From the NCBI GenBank assembly GCA_029260595.1, contig JAJDCY010000024.1, positions 62,001-126,000 of the forward strand: 64,000 nucleotides of DNA, in the 5' to 3' direction. The translations under genes were made by a program, and so were the position numbers. This document shows, in pieces, positions 45,001-52,967 of the stretch. Positions within the stretch are counted from its first letter, which is position 1, and the number at the start of each line of letters is the position of its first letter. This DNA comes from Phycisphaeraceae bacterium (GTDB lineage Bacteria > Planctomycetota > Phycisphaerae > Phycisphaerales > Phycisphaeraceae). The notes beneath the pieces were generated by a model. The model was not told where the DNA came from and ran no database searches. It was given only the letters and a program-made list of their open reading frames with translations.

Positions 45001-46799
45001 GACTCCAGCCCGGTCTGAATCAGAGTCGCCGCGGCGTCGCTGTCATCGAGCATGTATCCGATCCGCTCTGTCGGTAACTTCGGATCGATAGGTGTGTAGG
45101 CCGCCCCGGCTTTGAGGACACCCAGTGCCGAGGCGACGAGTCCGATTGATCGCTTCGCACAGATGGCCACGACATTGCCGGGGCCGATGTCACGGCTTTG
45201 CAACACCCGGGCGATCGCCTCCGCGCGGGCGTTCAACTCGAAGTAGGTGACAGCCGAGCCTTCACACACAACCGCGTGGTCGTGGGGATATTGGGCGACG
45301 GACTGCTCGAACAGCTCGACCACCGATCGATCGCGCGCGTATTCCGCTGCGGTGTCGTTGAAGCGTGTGATCGCCGCGTGTCGCTCACTGTCTGAAAGGA
45401 GGTTGGCCTGGTCAATCCGCTGGTTCGGATCCGCGATGAATGCGTCGAGCATCGCGATAAAATGATCGCCGACCCATCGCCGTGCCTCAGTTGAGAGCGC
45501 CTGCTCATTCACGTCAAAGTGCAGTTGCAGACTGCCGGATTGATCAAAGTCGTGAATCTGAATCTGCAATCGGTGTCGGCTCTCACCGTGATGGGCGTGC
45601 AGCCAACGGCAGCGCACAGGCAGCCCATTGAAGGGAGGGAACGATGCGTTGACGAAGTTGAGCATCACGTCATAACCGTGATGCATCCGGGTATTGCCGA
45701 CCCCCGGGCGGGCGTGGCGTAGTGAGTTCTGAGATTCAACCTTGACCTTTCCAAGTAGCGACAGAAAGGTCTCGTCGTTACCGATCGTGACTTGGGAAGG
45801 GAAGACCTCCATGAACAGGCCCGGGATCCTGCGGTGCGCGGCCTTGACGCGGTGGTGAAACGGCGTGCCGATGCACTGTGACGCTCGACCGTCGATCCGG
45901 TAGAGGTATGCGAACAGGACGGTCTGCAGGACCTGGGAGAGTGCCAAGTCATGGGAGAACGCGCGAACCGGGTCGGCTTCAGCGAGGGCATTTAGCCTGG
46001 CGGTGCGATCCCGGCCCAATTCGCGGTGGACGCGCACGGTTTGAGAGGCGGTTTCCGCCGGGCCACACCCATAAAACTGGGTCGGGCGATCGAGCGGATC
46101 GGTTCTCGCTTGCCAATACGCGCGCGATCGCTCAGCTGAGGGAGCGCTCCTCTGTTTGCGCTCAAACGTCGCATAGTCGGCAAACGTCGGGATCGGCTCG
46201 GCGTGCTCCGCGCTGTTTGCGAGGGTCGCCGCATAGAGGTCGGCCATGTACTGATAGGTCGCCGCCTTGGACCAGCCGTCGGTGATCAGGTGGTGTTGGT
46301 TGAGATACCAGATGTAGGCGTCGGCTGACAACCGGATCAACGCCGAGTCGTACAGGCAGCGACCTAGATTGAACGGCTGCTTGCACCGCTGCTGGACCCA
46401 GGCGTCCGATGCATCCTCCGCGTCTGGTTCGTGCGCTAGATCAACAATGTGCAGCGGGGATTCGACGCTAGGCCGAACGGCGGCTTGGGGGACGCCGTCC
46501 GTTTCCGTGATGACAGTCCGCATCGCGTCGCTTTGCGCGACTAACCTGTCGAACGCTTGGCTGAACGCATCGGCATCGACGGCCCCGGCAAACCGGAACG
46601 TCATCGCCATGTTGTAGATCGGGCGACCGGGCGCTAGCTTTTGTCCCATCCAGATGAGAAGTTGAGCGGATGTGAGGTTGGACTGTTCAGCGAGCACATC
46701 GGCGCGGTCCGATGAGTTCGGCTTGCCGTGTGAGGCCGCTGCCGCTCCCTGTTCAGCAGTGGCTAAGTTTCGCCGGGTCTCAATTGGATCGGGCTTCAC
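42075..46799 (-). CDS. NRPS 1: C-A(Asn)-PCP-E
   Basis: 1574 aa from ATG 46799, overlapping the carrier gene by 4 bases. After an unstructured 40-residue N-terminus, the condensation domain (about 40-470) has QHHLITDGWS. The adenylation domain (about 480-1010) has VIYTSGSSGFPKG, NEYGPTEATVG and NSGKVDREAL, with residues D-L-T-K-I-G-E-V-G-K, the asparagine code (DLTKLGEVG in tyrocidine-type enzymes). The carrier domain is LGGDSIVNLQ (about 1051); GGDSI is typical ahead of an epimerase. The epimerase has HHIAVDGVSW, VEGHGRDDL and ALFNYLGEL. It should take the acyl group from the free carrier, attach it to Asn, and epimerise the residue to D-Asn. Confidence 0.93.
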   Translation of the reverse strand: MKPDPIETRRNLATAEQGAAAASHGKPNSSDRADVLAEQSNLTSAQLLIWMGQKLAPGRPIYNMAMTFRFAGAVDADAFSQAFDRLVAQSDAMRTVITETDGVPQAAVRPSVESPLHIVDLAHEPDAEDASDAWVQQRCKQPFNLGRCLYDSALIRLSADAYIWYLNQHHLITDGWSKAATYQYMADLYAATLANSAEHAEPIPTFADYATFERKQRSAPSAERSRAYWQARTDPLDRPTQFYGCGPAETASQTVRVHRELGRDRTARLNALAEADPVRAFSHDLALSQVLQTVLFAYLYRIDGRASQCIGTPFHHRVKAAHRRIPGLFMEVFPSQVTIGNDETFLSLLGKVKVESQNSLRHARPGVGNTRMHHGYDVMLNFVNASFPPFNGLPVRCRWLHAHHGESRHRLQIQIHDFDQSGSLQLHFDVNEQALSTEARRWVGDHFIAMLDAFIADPNQRIDQANLLSDSERHAAITRFNDTAAEYARDRSVVELFEQSVAQYPHDHAVVCEGSAVTYFELNARAEAIARVLQSRDIGPGNVVAICAKRSIGLVASALGVLKAGAAYTPIDPKLPTERIGYMLDDSDAAATLIQTGLESALPQRLRDSAIFINHDATDLPDAVDTVYSSPLPIAPPQDLAYVIYTSGSSGFPKGVMVEHRNLVNYLSWAKRAYVGDSRPAMALYTSVSFDLTVTSLLLPLISGGQVVVYPEDDSGVDTAFLRVLDEDAVDLLKATPAHLSLLVGRDQNASRVRKLIVGGDALTRHVALRAQSVFGSQAEICNEYGPTEATVGCMIHRFNAATDADASVPIGVPADNCQIYLLDRNLNPVPTGVAGEMFICGDSVTRGYLNQPILTGKRFLECPFQHGHKMYRTGDLARRDSNGLVTFIGRTDHQVKVRGVRVEPGEIEAALATHPGIRECVVITIDAPRTEHHTDTRGADTGEKRLAAYFTATEPIPTSQLRTYLLDKLPDYMVPSYFTEVNQIPLSNSGKVDREALPVPSQQSATPDKDYKAPDTDVERLLAEIWARALGVDRVGRHDNFFDLGGDSIVNLQIVAGAHQVGLSITPSQVFEHATIAGLAGVAGEPTFAQAPQGQVTGDVLFAPIQRWWLDQAPPAAEHWNMVCTVELHEPVDADALERALVALMSHHDALRLEVNLAAARARQTITRNSGDVVLSRLDFSGMSAKDQDAAMESALSDAHQRMSLTDGRLVQAALVRLGPARRDRLLLAIHHIAVDGVSWQILLEDIESTYRLISKGSDPLLPRKTTSYQQWSNQLTQQVSRNTNAVKYWAHAVSQPDSGRIPVDTATAVPPTENSTQVESVSLTKDATAGLLCNTGTRARATAQDMILAAVTQALMRWVGRDRLTLDVEGHGRDDLAGAVNVSRTVGWFTAIYPVLIERPASSDRSAADSLLDATRSAIANVPDGGVGYGVLRYLNGEPALPEHAKPDALFNYLGELERLANGRTLFQLAAPLALSRGPENVRPYRIEINAWVFKGSLRINWSYSHEEYRRETILDVAKSSIDALRALIQAACDDQQRPAASDFPLAGLDAKQFSKLAQTLDDNDVVRDSQE

Positions 46800-47035
46800 T
46801 GCAGACGCCCTTCAAGATAGCGGACGATCGCGTTGACGCTGACGAAGTTCTCGATGGTGACATCCTCGGGCGGTATCTGGACATCCCACTGGTCCTCAAT
46901 AAATCCGACCAAACGCATCGCACCTAGCGAGTCAACGATCTCGGTCATCAGGAGGTTGTCGTCGTCGCCGATCTGGATCGACGGGTCATCATCGAGCAGT
47001 TCCTGTTTAAGAAATTGTTTAATCGCTTCGTTCAA
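46796..47035 (-). CDS. Free-standing acyl/peptidyl carrier protein
   Basis: 79 aa. The four-helix carrier fold is visible, with phosphopantetheine serine in IVDSLGAMRLVGFIEDQW (about 34-51) and acidic residues throughout. It lies between the prolyl-AMP-ligase-like gene (25-base gap) and NRPS 1 (4-base overlap). In pyrrole-forming systems such a protein holds L-proline while it is oxidised, then passes the pyrrole-2-carboxyl group to the first condensation domain. That job is inferred from the neighbouring genes. Confidence 0.92.
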   Translation of the reverse strand: MNEAIKQFLKQELLDDDPSIQIGDDDNLLMTEIVDSLGAMRLVGFIEDQWDVQIPPEDVTIENFVSVNAIVRYLEGRLQ

Positions 47036-47060
47036 GGCATGGGCTCGCAGGCTGGTGCGT

Positions 47061-48659
47061 TCATCTGTCGGCTTGTGTCGTCGGCGGCGTGTCGGCTGCG
47101 GACGATCCCAATTGTTCGAGACGCAGGCGGTCTAGTTTTCCGGTCGATGTTCGCGGGAAGGTTTCCCGGATTTCGATGCGGCTGGGCACTGCATAGGGCG
47201 GCAACCGTTGGCCAACGAACCGCGCCAACTCCGCGGGATCAGGTTGGCCGTCGGGCGACGTCACTGCCGCAATAACTTGCATAGTCCCGTCGCCGCTTGG
47301 CACGGTATAAGCGGCCGCCTCGCTGACGAGCGGGTGGGCCGACAACACAGCCTCGATTTCATCCAATTCGACTCGGTGGCCACGGACCTTAACCTGCCGG
47401 TCCTTCCTGCCGAGAAACGCGAAATTTCCGTCGGGGCCGATCCTGACGAGGTCCCCGGTCCGGTGGTAGGCCTTCTCGCCGTCGCCCGTGTCCACCCGGC
47501 TGGTTCGCTCCGCTGTCAGGTCCGGTCGCTGCCAGTACTCCAGCATTGTGGTCGGGCCGTGGATCAGCAGTTCGCCGGGCTCGCCGGGGGGCACAAGGTT
47601 ATCGGCCGCGTCGACGACCAGGGCCTCGGTGCCGGGATAAGGCTGACCGATCGGCAACGGTTCATCGGATTCGGAAAGTGTTGGGGGAACGATGTAGTGG
47701 GTGCAGCCGTTGGTCTCCGTCGGGCCGTAGATGTTGGCGAAGCGGGTGTGCGGCAGCTCCGCCATCAGCCCTCGCAGGTGTTTCACGGGCATGGGTTCGC
47801 CGGCGAACAGTACCCATCGCAGTGCTGACAGGTCGCGCTGATCCAACGCCCCGTGCAACAACAGTTGGGTTAACGCGAACGGCACACAGTAAAGCACCGT
47901 TACCGCTTGAGCTTCGATCAGCTCGGACAGGCTGGCGGCGATCCGCATGTGCATCTCGGGGATCACTATCGTCGCGGCACCGGCATGCGCGGCGGCGAAA
48001 TAGTCGAGCGTGGACAGATCGAAGTGCAGCGGCGCATGATTGGTAACGCGGTCCTCATGGGTGAATCCGTAGGCCGTTGCAGCCGCCGCAGCAAAGCCGA
48101 GCCCGCTGTGATGTGTATGGGCGATGCCCTTCGGCACGCCGGTCGATCCGGAGGTGTAGAGGATGTACGCCAGATCATGCTCGCCAACACCCACGTCGGG
48201 CGCGATATCAGATTGGGCTTGCAGGGCCTGTTCCCAGGTAATGCCCCGCACGGGGCGCCCAACGGGTTGATCGCACACAACACACTCGACTTGCGGCGAC
48301 TCACGCAGTGTTTCTCTGAGGATGGCGGGCCTGTGCGTCTGGGCCACGATGTGGCGGATGCCGCAGTCGCGCGCGATCAGCCCCAGGCGACTTGGCGGGG
48401 CTGACGGGTCAAGCGGAACATACGCCCCCGCCGCCTTCATAATCCCATGGATCGCGATCGCGCACCGGGCCGACTTGTTCATGAGCACGCCGACACGGTC
48501 GCCGCGGCGCACCCCCTGGTCGATCAATACCGTTGCCAGCCCATTGGCCTGGCGCACAAGCTCGCCGTAGGTCAGGCGCTCGTCGAAACAACGCACAGCC
48601 GGCCGATCGCTGTCGTGCTCGGCTACTCGATCAACCAGACCCGGAAGGTGACAACACAT
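47061..48659 (-). CDS. Stand-alone amino-acid adenylation enzyme, likely L-prolyl-AMP ligase
   Basis: 532 aa from ATG 48659. It is an adenylation domain without carrier: LAYILYTSGSTGVPKG (A3, about 160), NIYGPTETNGC (A5), KVRGHRVELDEIEAVLSAHP (A8) and TSTGKLDRLRL (A10 Lys). Specificity residues read by alignment to GrsA are D-L-L-Y-L-A-I-G-C-K. I recall the PltF/RedM-type prolyl ligases having D-L-L-Y-L-A-L-V-C, so only two positions differ. With the flavoprotein upstream and carrier downstream, proline loading for pyrrole formation is the best reading. It could activate another small cyclic amino acid. Confidence 0.85.
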   Translation of the reverse strand: MCCHLPGLVDRVAEHDSDRPAVRCFDERLTYGELVRQANGLATVLIDQGVRRGDRVGVLMNKSARCAIAIHGIMKAAGAYVPLDPSAPPSRLGLIARDCGIRHIVAQTHRPAILRETLRESPQVECVVCDQPVGRPVRGITWEQALQAQSDIAPDVGVGEHDLAYILYTSGSTGVPKGIAHTHHSGLGFAAAAATAYGFTHEDRVTNHAPLHFDLSTLDYFAAAHAGAATIVIPEMHMRIAASLSELIEAQAVTVLYCVPFALTQLLLHGALDQRDLSALRWVLFAGEPMPVKHLRGLMAELPHTRFANIYGPTETNGCTHYIVPPTLSESDEPLPIGQPYPGTEALVVDAADNLVPPGEPGELLIHGPTTMLEYWQRPDLTAERTSRVDTGDGEKAYHRTGDLVRIGPDGNFAFLGRKDRQVKVRGHRVELDEIEAVLSAHPLVSEAAAYTVPSGDGTMQVIAAVTSPDGQPDPAELARFVGQRLPPYAVPSRIEIRETFPRTSTGKLDRLRLEQLGSSAADTPPTTQADR

Positions 48660-48689
48660 GGTTTGGCTCGGGCCCCGGAACAGGGCGGC

Positions 48690-49847
48690 CTATAACCCCA
48701 ACAATTTCGCGACGATATTCCGTTGGATATCAGACGTTCCGGCATACAGCGTGCCGCCGACGGCGTCGCGCAGGTCGCGCTCGACCTCGGACCCTGTCAG
48801 ATACCCGTTGCCGCCGTGGGTGCGGATCGCGTCCATGCTCGACTCAACAAACGCTTCAGCCAGATATAGTTTGCACAACGCCGCTTCCATCATCGCCGGC
48901 TTGCCTTGTTGCTTGAGCCACGCGGTGTGATAGAGCAGCAAACGCGACGCCTCCAGACGCAGCTTCATCTCGGCGATACGGTTGGACACGGATTGGAATT
49001 TCCCGATCGGTTGGCCGAACTGCTTGCGCGCCTTGGCGTAGGCGACAGCTGTTTCGAGTTGCCGCTGCATCGCACCGACCTGCCCGGCGAGGATGCTGCA
49101 GCGTTCAAACTCCAGGGAGTGGTTCGAGATGCTCACCCCCGCGCCCTCCGGGCCCAGCCGGTTTTCCTCGGGGACAAAGCAATCCGTGAACGTGATCTCG
49201 CCCATCGGGATTGTTCGCAGGCCCATCTTCTCGACCGTCTCGCCGGCTGTGTATCCCGGTGAGGATCGATCAACCAGAAACGCCGTCACACCCCACTTGC
49301 CCAGCGCCGGATCGATCGTCACGAAGACCAGCGCGACGTCCGCGACCGGGGCGAGGGTGATCAACCGCTTGGTGCCGTTAAGCACGTATCCGCCGTCGCA
49401 CTTGCGGGCCTGGGTCTTGAGTGCGTAGACGTCCGAGCCCGAGTCGGCTTCAGTCAGTGCGTGCGCACCGATCAAGTCGCCGCGGGACATCGCGGGCAGG
49501 TATTTTCGCTTCTGCGCTTCGGACCCGTGGTTGACGATCGGAAGTTGCACTGTCCAAGCCTGAACGTTGAGACCGAAATTGAGCCCGTTGTCCGGACAGG
49601 CATACCCCAGCCCTTCCATCGCGAGCATCGCGGTGAGGATATCCGTCTCGCCGAGCGACGATTCGTCGCGGTATGCCGCCGGGACCGACAACCCGAGGAT
49701 GCCGAACTTCGCACATTTCCGCCACAACTCGGCGGGGAACTCGCCGCCGCGGTCACGCCCGAGCACGCCGTCCGACAACTCGCTCTTCGCGAACCGGACG
49801 ACCGCGTCTTTGATCGCGAGTTGTTCGTCGGTCCAAGCAAAATCCAT
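48690..49847 (-). CDS. Acyl-CoA-dehydrogenase-like flavoprotein, likely L-prolyl-S-PCP dehydrogenase
   Basis: 385 aa. It has the acyl-CoA dehydrogenase fold: ALTEADSGSDVYALKTQA (about 134), LITLAPVADVALVFVT, FERCSILAGQVGAMQRQLE (about 243), ARKQFGQPIGKFQSV and RTHGGNGYLTGSEVERDLRD (about 340). The usual C-terminal catalytic Glu of medium-chain enzymes is Ala here (LYAGTSDIQ), while a Glu stands in FERC, the place used by isovaleryl-CoA dehydrogenase and also matched in prolyl-PCP dehydrogenases (PltE). Such enzymes oxidise prolyl-S-carrier to the pyrrole. It precedes the ligase by 30 bases. Confidence 0.85.
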   Translation of the reverse strand: MDFAWTDEQLAIKDAVVRFAKSELSDGVLGRDRGGEFPAELWRKCAKFGILGLSVPAAYRDESSLGETDILTAMLAMEGLGYACPDNGLNFGLNVQAWTVQLPIVNHGSEAQKRKYLPAMSRGDLIGAHALTEADSGSDVYALKTQARKCDGGYVLNGTKRLITLAPVADVALVFVTIDPALGKWGVTAFLVDRSSPGYTAGETVEKMGLRTIPMGEITFTDCFVPEENRLGPEGAGVSISNHSLEFERCSILAGQVGAMQRQLETAVAYAKARKQFGQPIGKFQSVSNRIAEMKLRLEASRLLLYHTAWLKQQGKPAMMEAALCKLYLAEAFVESSMDAIRTHGGNGYLTGSEVERDLRDAVGGTLYAGTSDIQRNIVAKLLGL

Positions 49848-49942
49848 CGGTTGGGGTTTCCCTCGCCCGTTGCTACCACCTCGCCAGAGCCCGCTCGGTA
49901 TCAGCGGCGGACTTCACGTGTATCTCACGGCGATATGGTATC

Positions 49943-50743
49943 TCATGCGGCGTTGAAAAGGACGACGTCGTCTGCAGAAAGCGGCTTGGTCAGTGAGCCG
50001 ATCGCCAGAGCCGCGTGGTAATCCGGGCTGATCGCCCAGTCATACAAAAACCACGTTGAACGATCGGTATCGCCCGGTGTCTCATGCGCTACTTCGATCG
50101 CTCCGTCGCCCGTTCGGGTGACGGTCACCGACGCCGGTGCGGTGCTAAGGCCCGTCCCCAGTGCTTTAAGGTACGCCTCCTTAAGGGTCCAGATCACATA
50201 GAACCGCCCGAGTCGCTCGGTATCGGTCTGCGCGGCCTCCAGCCACGCCCGCTCCGTCGGCGAACAAAATACACCGGCTACCTGATCAATGTCCGCCGAC
50301 GGTTCCTTTGATTGCACGTCTACACCGATATGAGCCTCGCGCGTCAGCCCCATCAGGACCATGCCGCCCGATCGAGACAGGCTATAACGCAGGCCGTGAG
50401 GGTTGGGGTGTTCAATCTCGGGACGGCCGGCCGCGGTGTGGCGGAAACGCCAATCCTGTGGCGCGGTCGAGGTGTAGCGCGACAGTGTCGTCCGTTCCAG
50501 CCGGCGTGTCGCCAGATAGGAACGTGCGGCCGACGCGACTTTGTACCGGTCATACCGCTGACGTTCCTCGGCCGTCAGCAGATGGTCGTAAGCGTCGGCC
50601 AGCGTTTTCGGGTCAAGGTCAGCCTCGCACAACCGCCAGACATGAACCTTGCCAGGTTGCAATTGCGTGCGCACTGAGTGTGCCCCTTGGACGCGCGCGG
50701 CCGTCGGTATCCGTACAGCCGGGCGGTGGTAGCGTTGAGTCAC
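49943..50743 (-). CDS. 4'-phosphopantetheinyl transferase (Sfp type)
   Basis: 266 aa, GTG start at 50743 sharing bases with the TGA of the upstream gene. The family motifs are IGVDVQ (about 137) and FYVIWTLKEAYLKALGTGL (about 180-198), with Asp and Glu residues for magnesium. The enzyme attaches the phosphopantetheine arm of CoA to carrier-protein serines, here the free carrier and the three PCP domains downstream. Its place in the same operon as the NRPS genes makes it a likely dedicated activator. The first 40 residues are poorly conserved. Confidence 0.92.
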   Translation of the reverse strand: MTQRYHRPAVRIPTAARVQGAHSVRTQLQPGKVHVWRLCEADLDPKTLADAYDHLLTAEERQRYDRYKVASAARSYLATRRLERTTLSRYTSTAPQDWRFRHTAAGRPEIEHPNPHGLRYSLSRSGGMVLMGLTREAHIGVDVQSKEPSADIDQVAGVFCSPTERAWLEAAQTDTERLGRFYVIWTLKEAYLKALGTGLSTAPASVTVTRTGDGAIEVAHETPGDTDRSTWFLYDWAISPDYHAALAIGSLTKPLSADDVVLFNAA

Positions 50744-51432
50744 TCCGCGGCGCCACCGGTAATACGCTCGGCGACCACACGCGACACCAGCAGCGCGAGC
50801 CCGACGGCGATCGCCGCCAATCCGCCGTACCCGAGCGGTCGTGTCTTAGCGGTGTGCTCGCTCCAACTGATTCGGTTCAATCGCACGACCAATTGCGGGT
50901 TGTATGCGGCCAGTTGTCCGAGCTGGTCTCCGATCCGCGCGGTCAGTTCGTAACGCTGCCCGGCCGTCGTCCTGAACCGCCCGATCCCCCGCGCCAGTGT
51001 TGGCATCGCGACCTTCGCGTCGGGAGTCAGCCCGAGCAGGCGGTCCTTCACGCGAGCGAACAACGCACTCTCGAAGCGGATGTAGCTGTAGTCTTCAGCC
51101 GTGCCGCCTCCGATAGGTTGTCCGGCGCTCGTCACGGTCCATCGAAGGTCGAGGGCGGACGGTTGACCCATCACCGACACCAGTTGGCGGACCTCGTTCG
51201 GCGGGTCGAGCCAGTCGATCTCGACCTCAATGTCATACGAGTCGGACCGGTCGGCTACGAAGTCGCCGGACCCCCCGGGCGGGTTTGGCGAATCGATCAC
51301 GACCTCCAATGGGCGGACAATTTGCCGCGAGTTGTGCAGCACATTGACCACCACGCCCGCACCGCCGAGCAGGATCATGGCGACGCCCACGTAAATCGCC
51401 TTGCGGTTGGGTTGGTTGGTCGATTGATTCAT
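50740..51432 (-). CDS. Hypothetical membrane protein with two transmembrane helices
   Basis: 230 aa from ATG 51432; the frame is open to 51462. Helices are visible near residues 13-31 (AIYVGVAMILLGGAGVVVNV) and 205-221 (LGYGGLAAIAVGLALLVSRV), with an extracytoplasmic-looking beta-rich part between them. I do not recognise the family. It overlaps the PPTase gene by 4 bases and starts 73 bases after the HupE-like gene, so it could be the first gene of the peptide operon. Its role is not evident from sequence. Confidence 0.7.
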   Translation of the reverse strand: MNQSTNQPNRKAIYVGVAMILLGGAGVVVNVLHNSRQIVRPLEVVIDSPNPPGGSGDFVADRSDSYDIEVEIDWLDPPNEVRQLVSVMGQPSALDLRWTVTSAGQPIGGGTAEDYSYIRFESALFARVKDRLLGLTPDAKVAMPTLARGIGRFRTTAGQRYELTARIGDQLGQLAAYNPQLVVRLNRISWSEHTAKTRPLGYGGLAAIAVGLALLVSRVVAERITGGAAE

Positions 51433-51505
51433 GCGGGATACGACCGGCCCATCGCGGCGCACGGATCAGCGCAATGCAACTTTAGGAGGAAAGCCGAACA
51501 GACCG

Positions 51506-52711
51506 TCAAATAAACCCGAGGATCGAATCAAGTTCGAACACCCGCTCGATGCACCACAGCAGCGAGATCACCGCGATCACGCCCGACCCCGTGCGGAGCA
51601 CGACCGGCGTATACCCACGCCAGTTCCGCAGCGCGTAGAGCAGCGGGAATACCCCAAGGATGATCACCACCTGCCCGATCTCAACGCCGATGTTAAACCC
51701 GACGAGCGCGGTCAACATCGACCCCCTGGCCGCGATCAGTCCGCCGAGCACACTCGCGAACCCCATCCCGTGAAACAGCCCAAACGCGAAAATAACTAGC
51801 CACGTCCAGTCCTTGAAGAACGGGTAAATATTGTTCACCGCCGCCGCCAATACCGACGCCGCGATGATCGACTCGACCCACCGAGATTCCAACCCAATGA
51901 TCCCGGCTGCGGCGAGGCAGAGTGTGATCGAGTGGGCGACGGTGAACAGCGTCACGATCTTGACGACACGAAAGAACGCGGGCTTGAAACTCGCAACGGC
52001 CTGCCATCGCTTGTCGTCACCGAGAAGCAGGGTAGACGGGAGCACCAGTGCCACCAGGAACAGGATGTGGTCGATCCCGATCCAGATGTGCCAGATGCCG
52101 TGACCGACGTACGCGATGAATTCACGCAGCCGCGAGGGCTTGAGCGTTGTGTCCAGCGTCTGATCTTCGTTGCCGGGCGAGAAGATCAGTGAGATGGCTT
52201 CGGTCTCGTTCGCCTTCTGATCGATGCCGGTCTGGTGGTTGTATTCGAGGATCAGGAACCCGCGGTGCCGCTCGTCGTTGTCGAACAGCAGGCTGTAATG
52301 GAAGTCGATCAGCTTCGGTGTCGGCGTGATCAGAGGGGTCTTGAAGTACAGCTGCGCGTATCGGGCGACGGGCTGGTCCAGCACGCTGTGCGTCTCCCGG
52401 CTGAGGGGCAGCGCGGCCCCGCCCGTCGAGATCCTGAATCGCGACAGCGCATAATCCCAGACGCGGTCGATCGCGGCGTCCAACTCTTCGTCGCTGATCT
52501 TGCCGTCCGTGTTGGCGTCGATGCCGATCGCCTGGTCGATGTCCTGGAGGCGAAGCTCGAATCGCCCGTCGATCGCCCCCTCGTGGATGCTGATGATCGC
52601 GTAGCCCTCACCAAGCTTGTGGGCGAACACCGCAGGTGCGGCTAACAGAACAACCAACGCCGCGAGGACCAGTGGTTTGACTAAGAGAAACGAGTTGGGG
52701 ATTGATCGCAT
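51506..52711 (-). CDS. HupE/UreJ-like membrane protein with N-terminal EF-hand domain
   Basis: 401 aa from ATG 52711. A signal peptide (PLVLAALVVLLAAPAVFA, about 13-30) is followed by a soluble region with a complete EF-hand loop, DANTDGKISDEELD (about 65-78), with all canonical calcium ligands. The C-terminal half has about seven helices, starting with GIWHIWIGIDHILFLVALVL and containing His-rich membrane motifs (HGIWHIW, FGLFHGMGFASVLGG), as in HupE/UreJ family proteins associated with nickel or other metal uptake. A calcium or metal-sensing transport role is possible. Substrate unknown. Confidence 0.82.
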   Translation of the reverse strand: MRSIPNSFLLVKPLVLAALVVLLAAPAVFAHKLGEGYAIISIHEGAIDGRFELRLQDIDQAIGIDANTDGKISDEELDAAIDRVWDYALSRFRISTGGAALPLSRETHSVLDQPVARYAQLYFKTPLITPTPKLIDFHYSLLFDNDERHRGFLILEYNHQTGIDQKANETEAISLIFSPGNEDQTLDTTLKPSRLREFIAYVGHGIWHIWIGIDHILFLVALVLPSTLLLGDDKRWQAVASFKPAFFRVVKIVTLFTVAHSITLCLAAAGIIGLESRWVESIIAASVLAAAVNNIYPFFKDWTWLVIFAFGLFHGMGFASVLGGLIAARGSMLTALVGFNIGVEIGQVVIILGVFPLLYALRNWRGYTPVVLRTGSGVIAVISLLWCIERVFELDSILGFI

Positions 52712-52799
52712 GTCTGCCCTACCGATAGGTTCTGAAGATTGAGTCAATCATGCTAGGCCCGGCCAGGTAGTCTAGGCAATAGCCGGTACGAAAAGCTGT

Positions 52800-52967
52800 T
52801 CAGCGGTTGTCCGAACTCGATGCGTCACCCGTGTCGATCTCGCTAGGCGTGGTCCGCAGGTGGTCAGTCGATCCGGGGGTCGTCACGACCTTGGTGATGC
52901 ACCAGGCCAGCAGCCCCGTGACGAACCCTACCGACAACAGCATGATGACCCATCCGCCGGTGGTCAT
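52800..52967 (-). CDS. MetS-like small subunit of an NSS transporter
   Basis: 55 aa from ATG 52967; the codon overlaps the TGA of the transporter gene (52964-52966), giving translational coupling. It has one membrane helix (WVIMLLSVGFVTGLLAWCIT, about 6-25) and a short polar tail. Small proteins of this shape next to NSS transporters are known as MetS, required by the methionine/alanine importer MetP in Corynebacterium. The family call rests on size, helix and position. The frame is open upstream inside the transporter, which hid it as a longer reading frame. Confidence 0.7.
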   Translation of the reverse strand: MTTGGWVIMLLSVGFVTGLLAWCITKVVTTPGSTDHLRTTPSEIDTGDASSSDNR

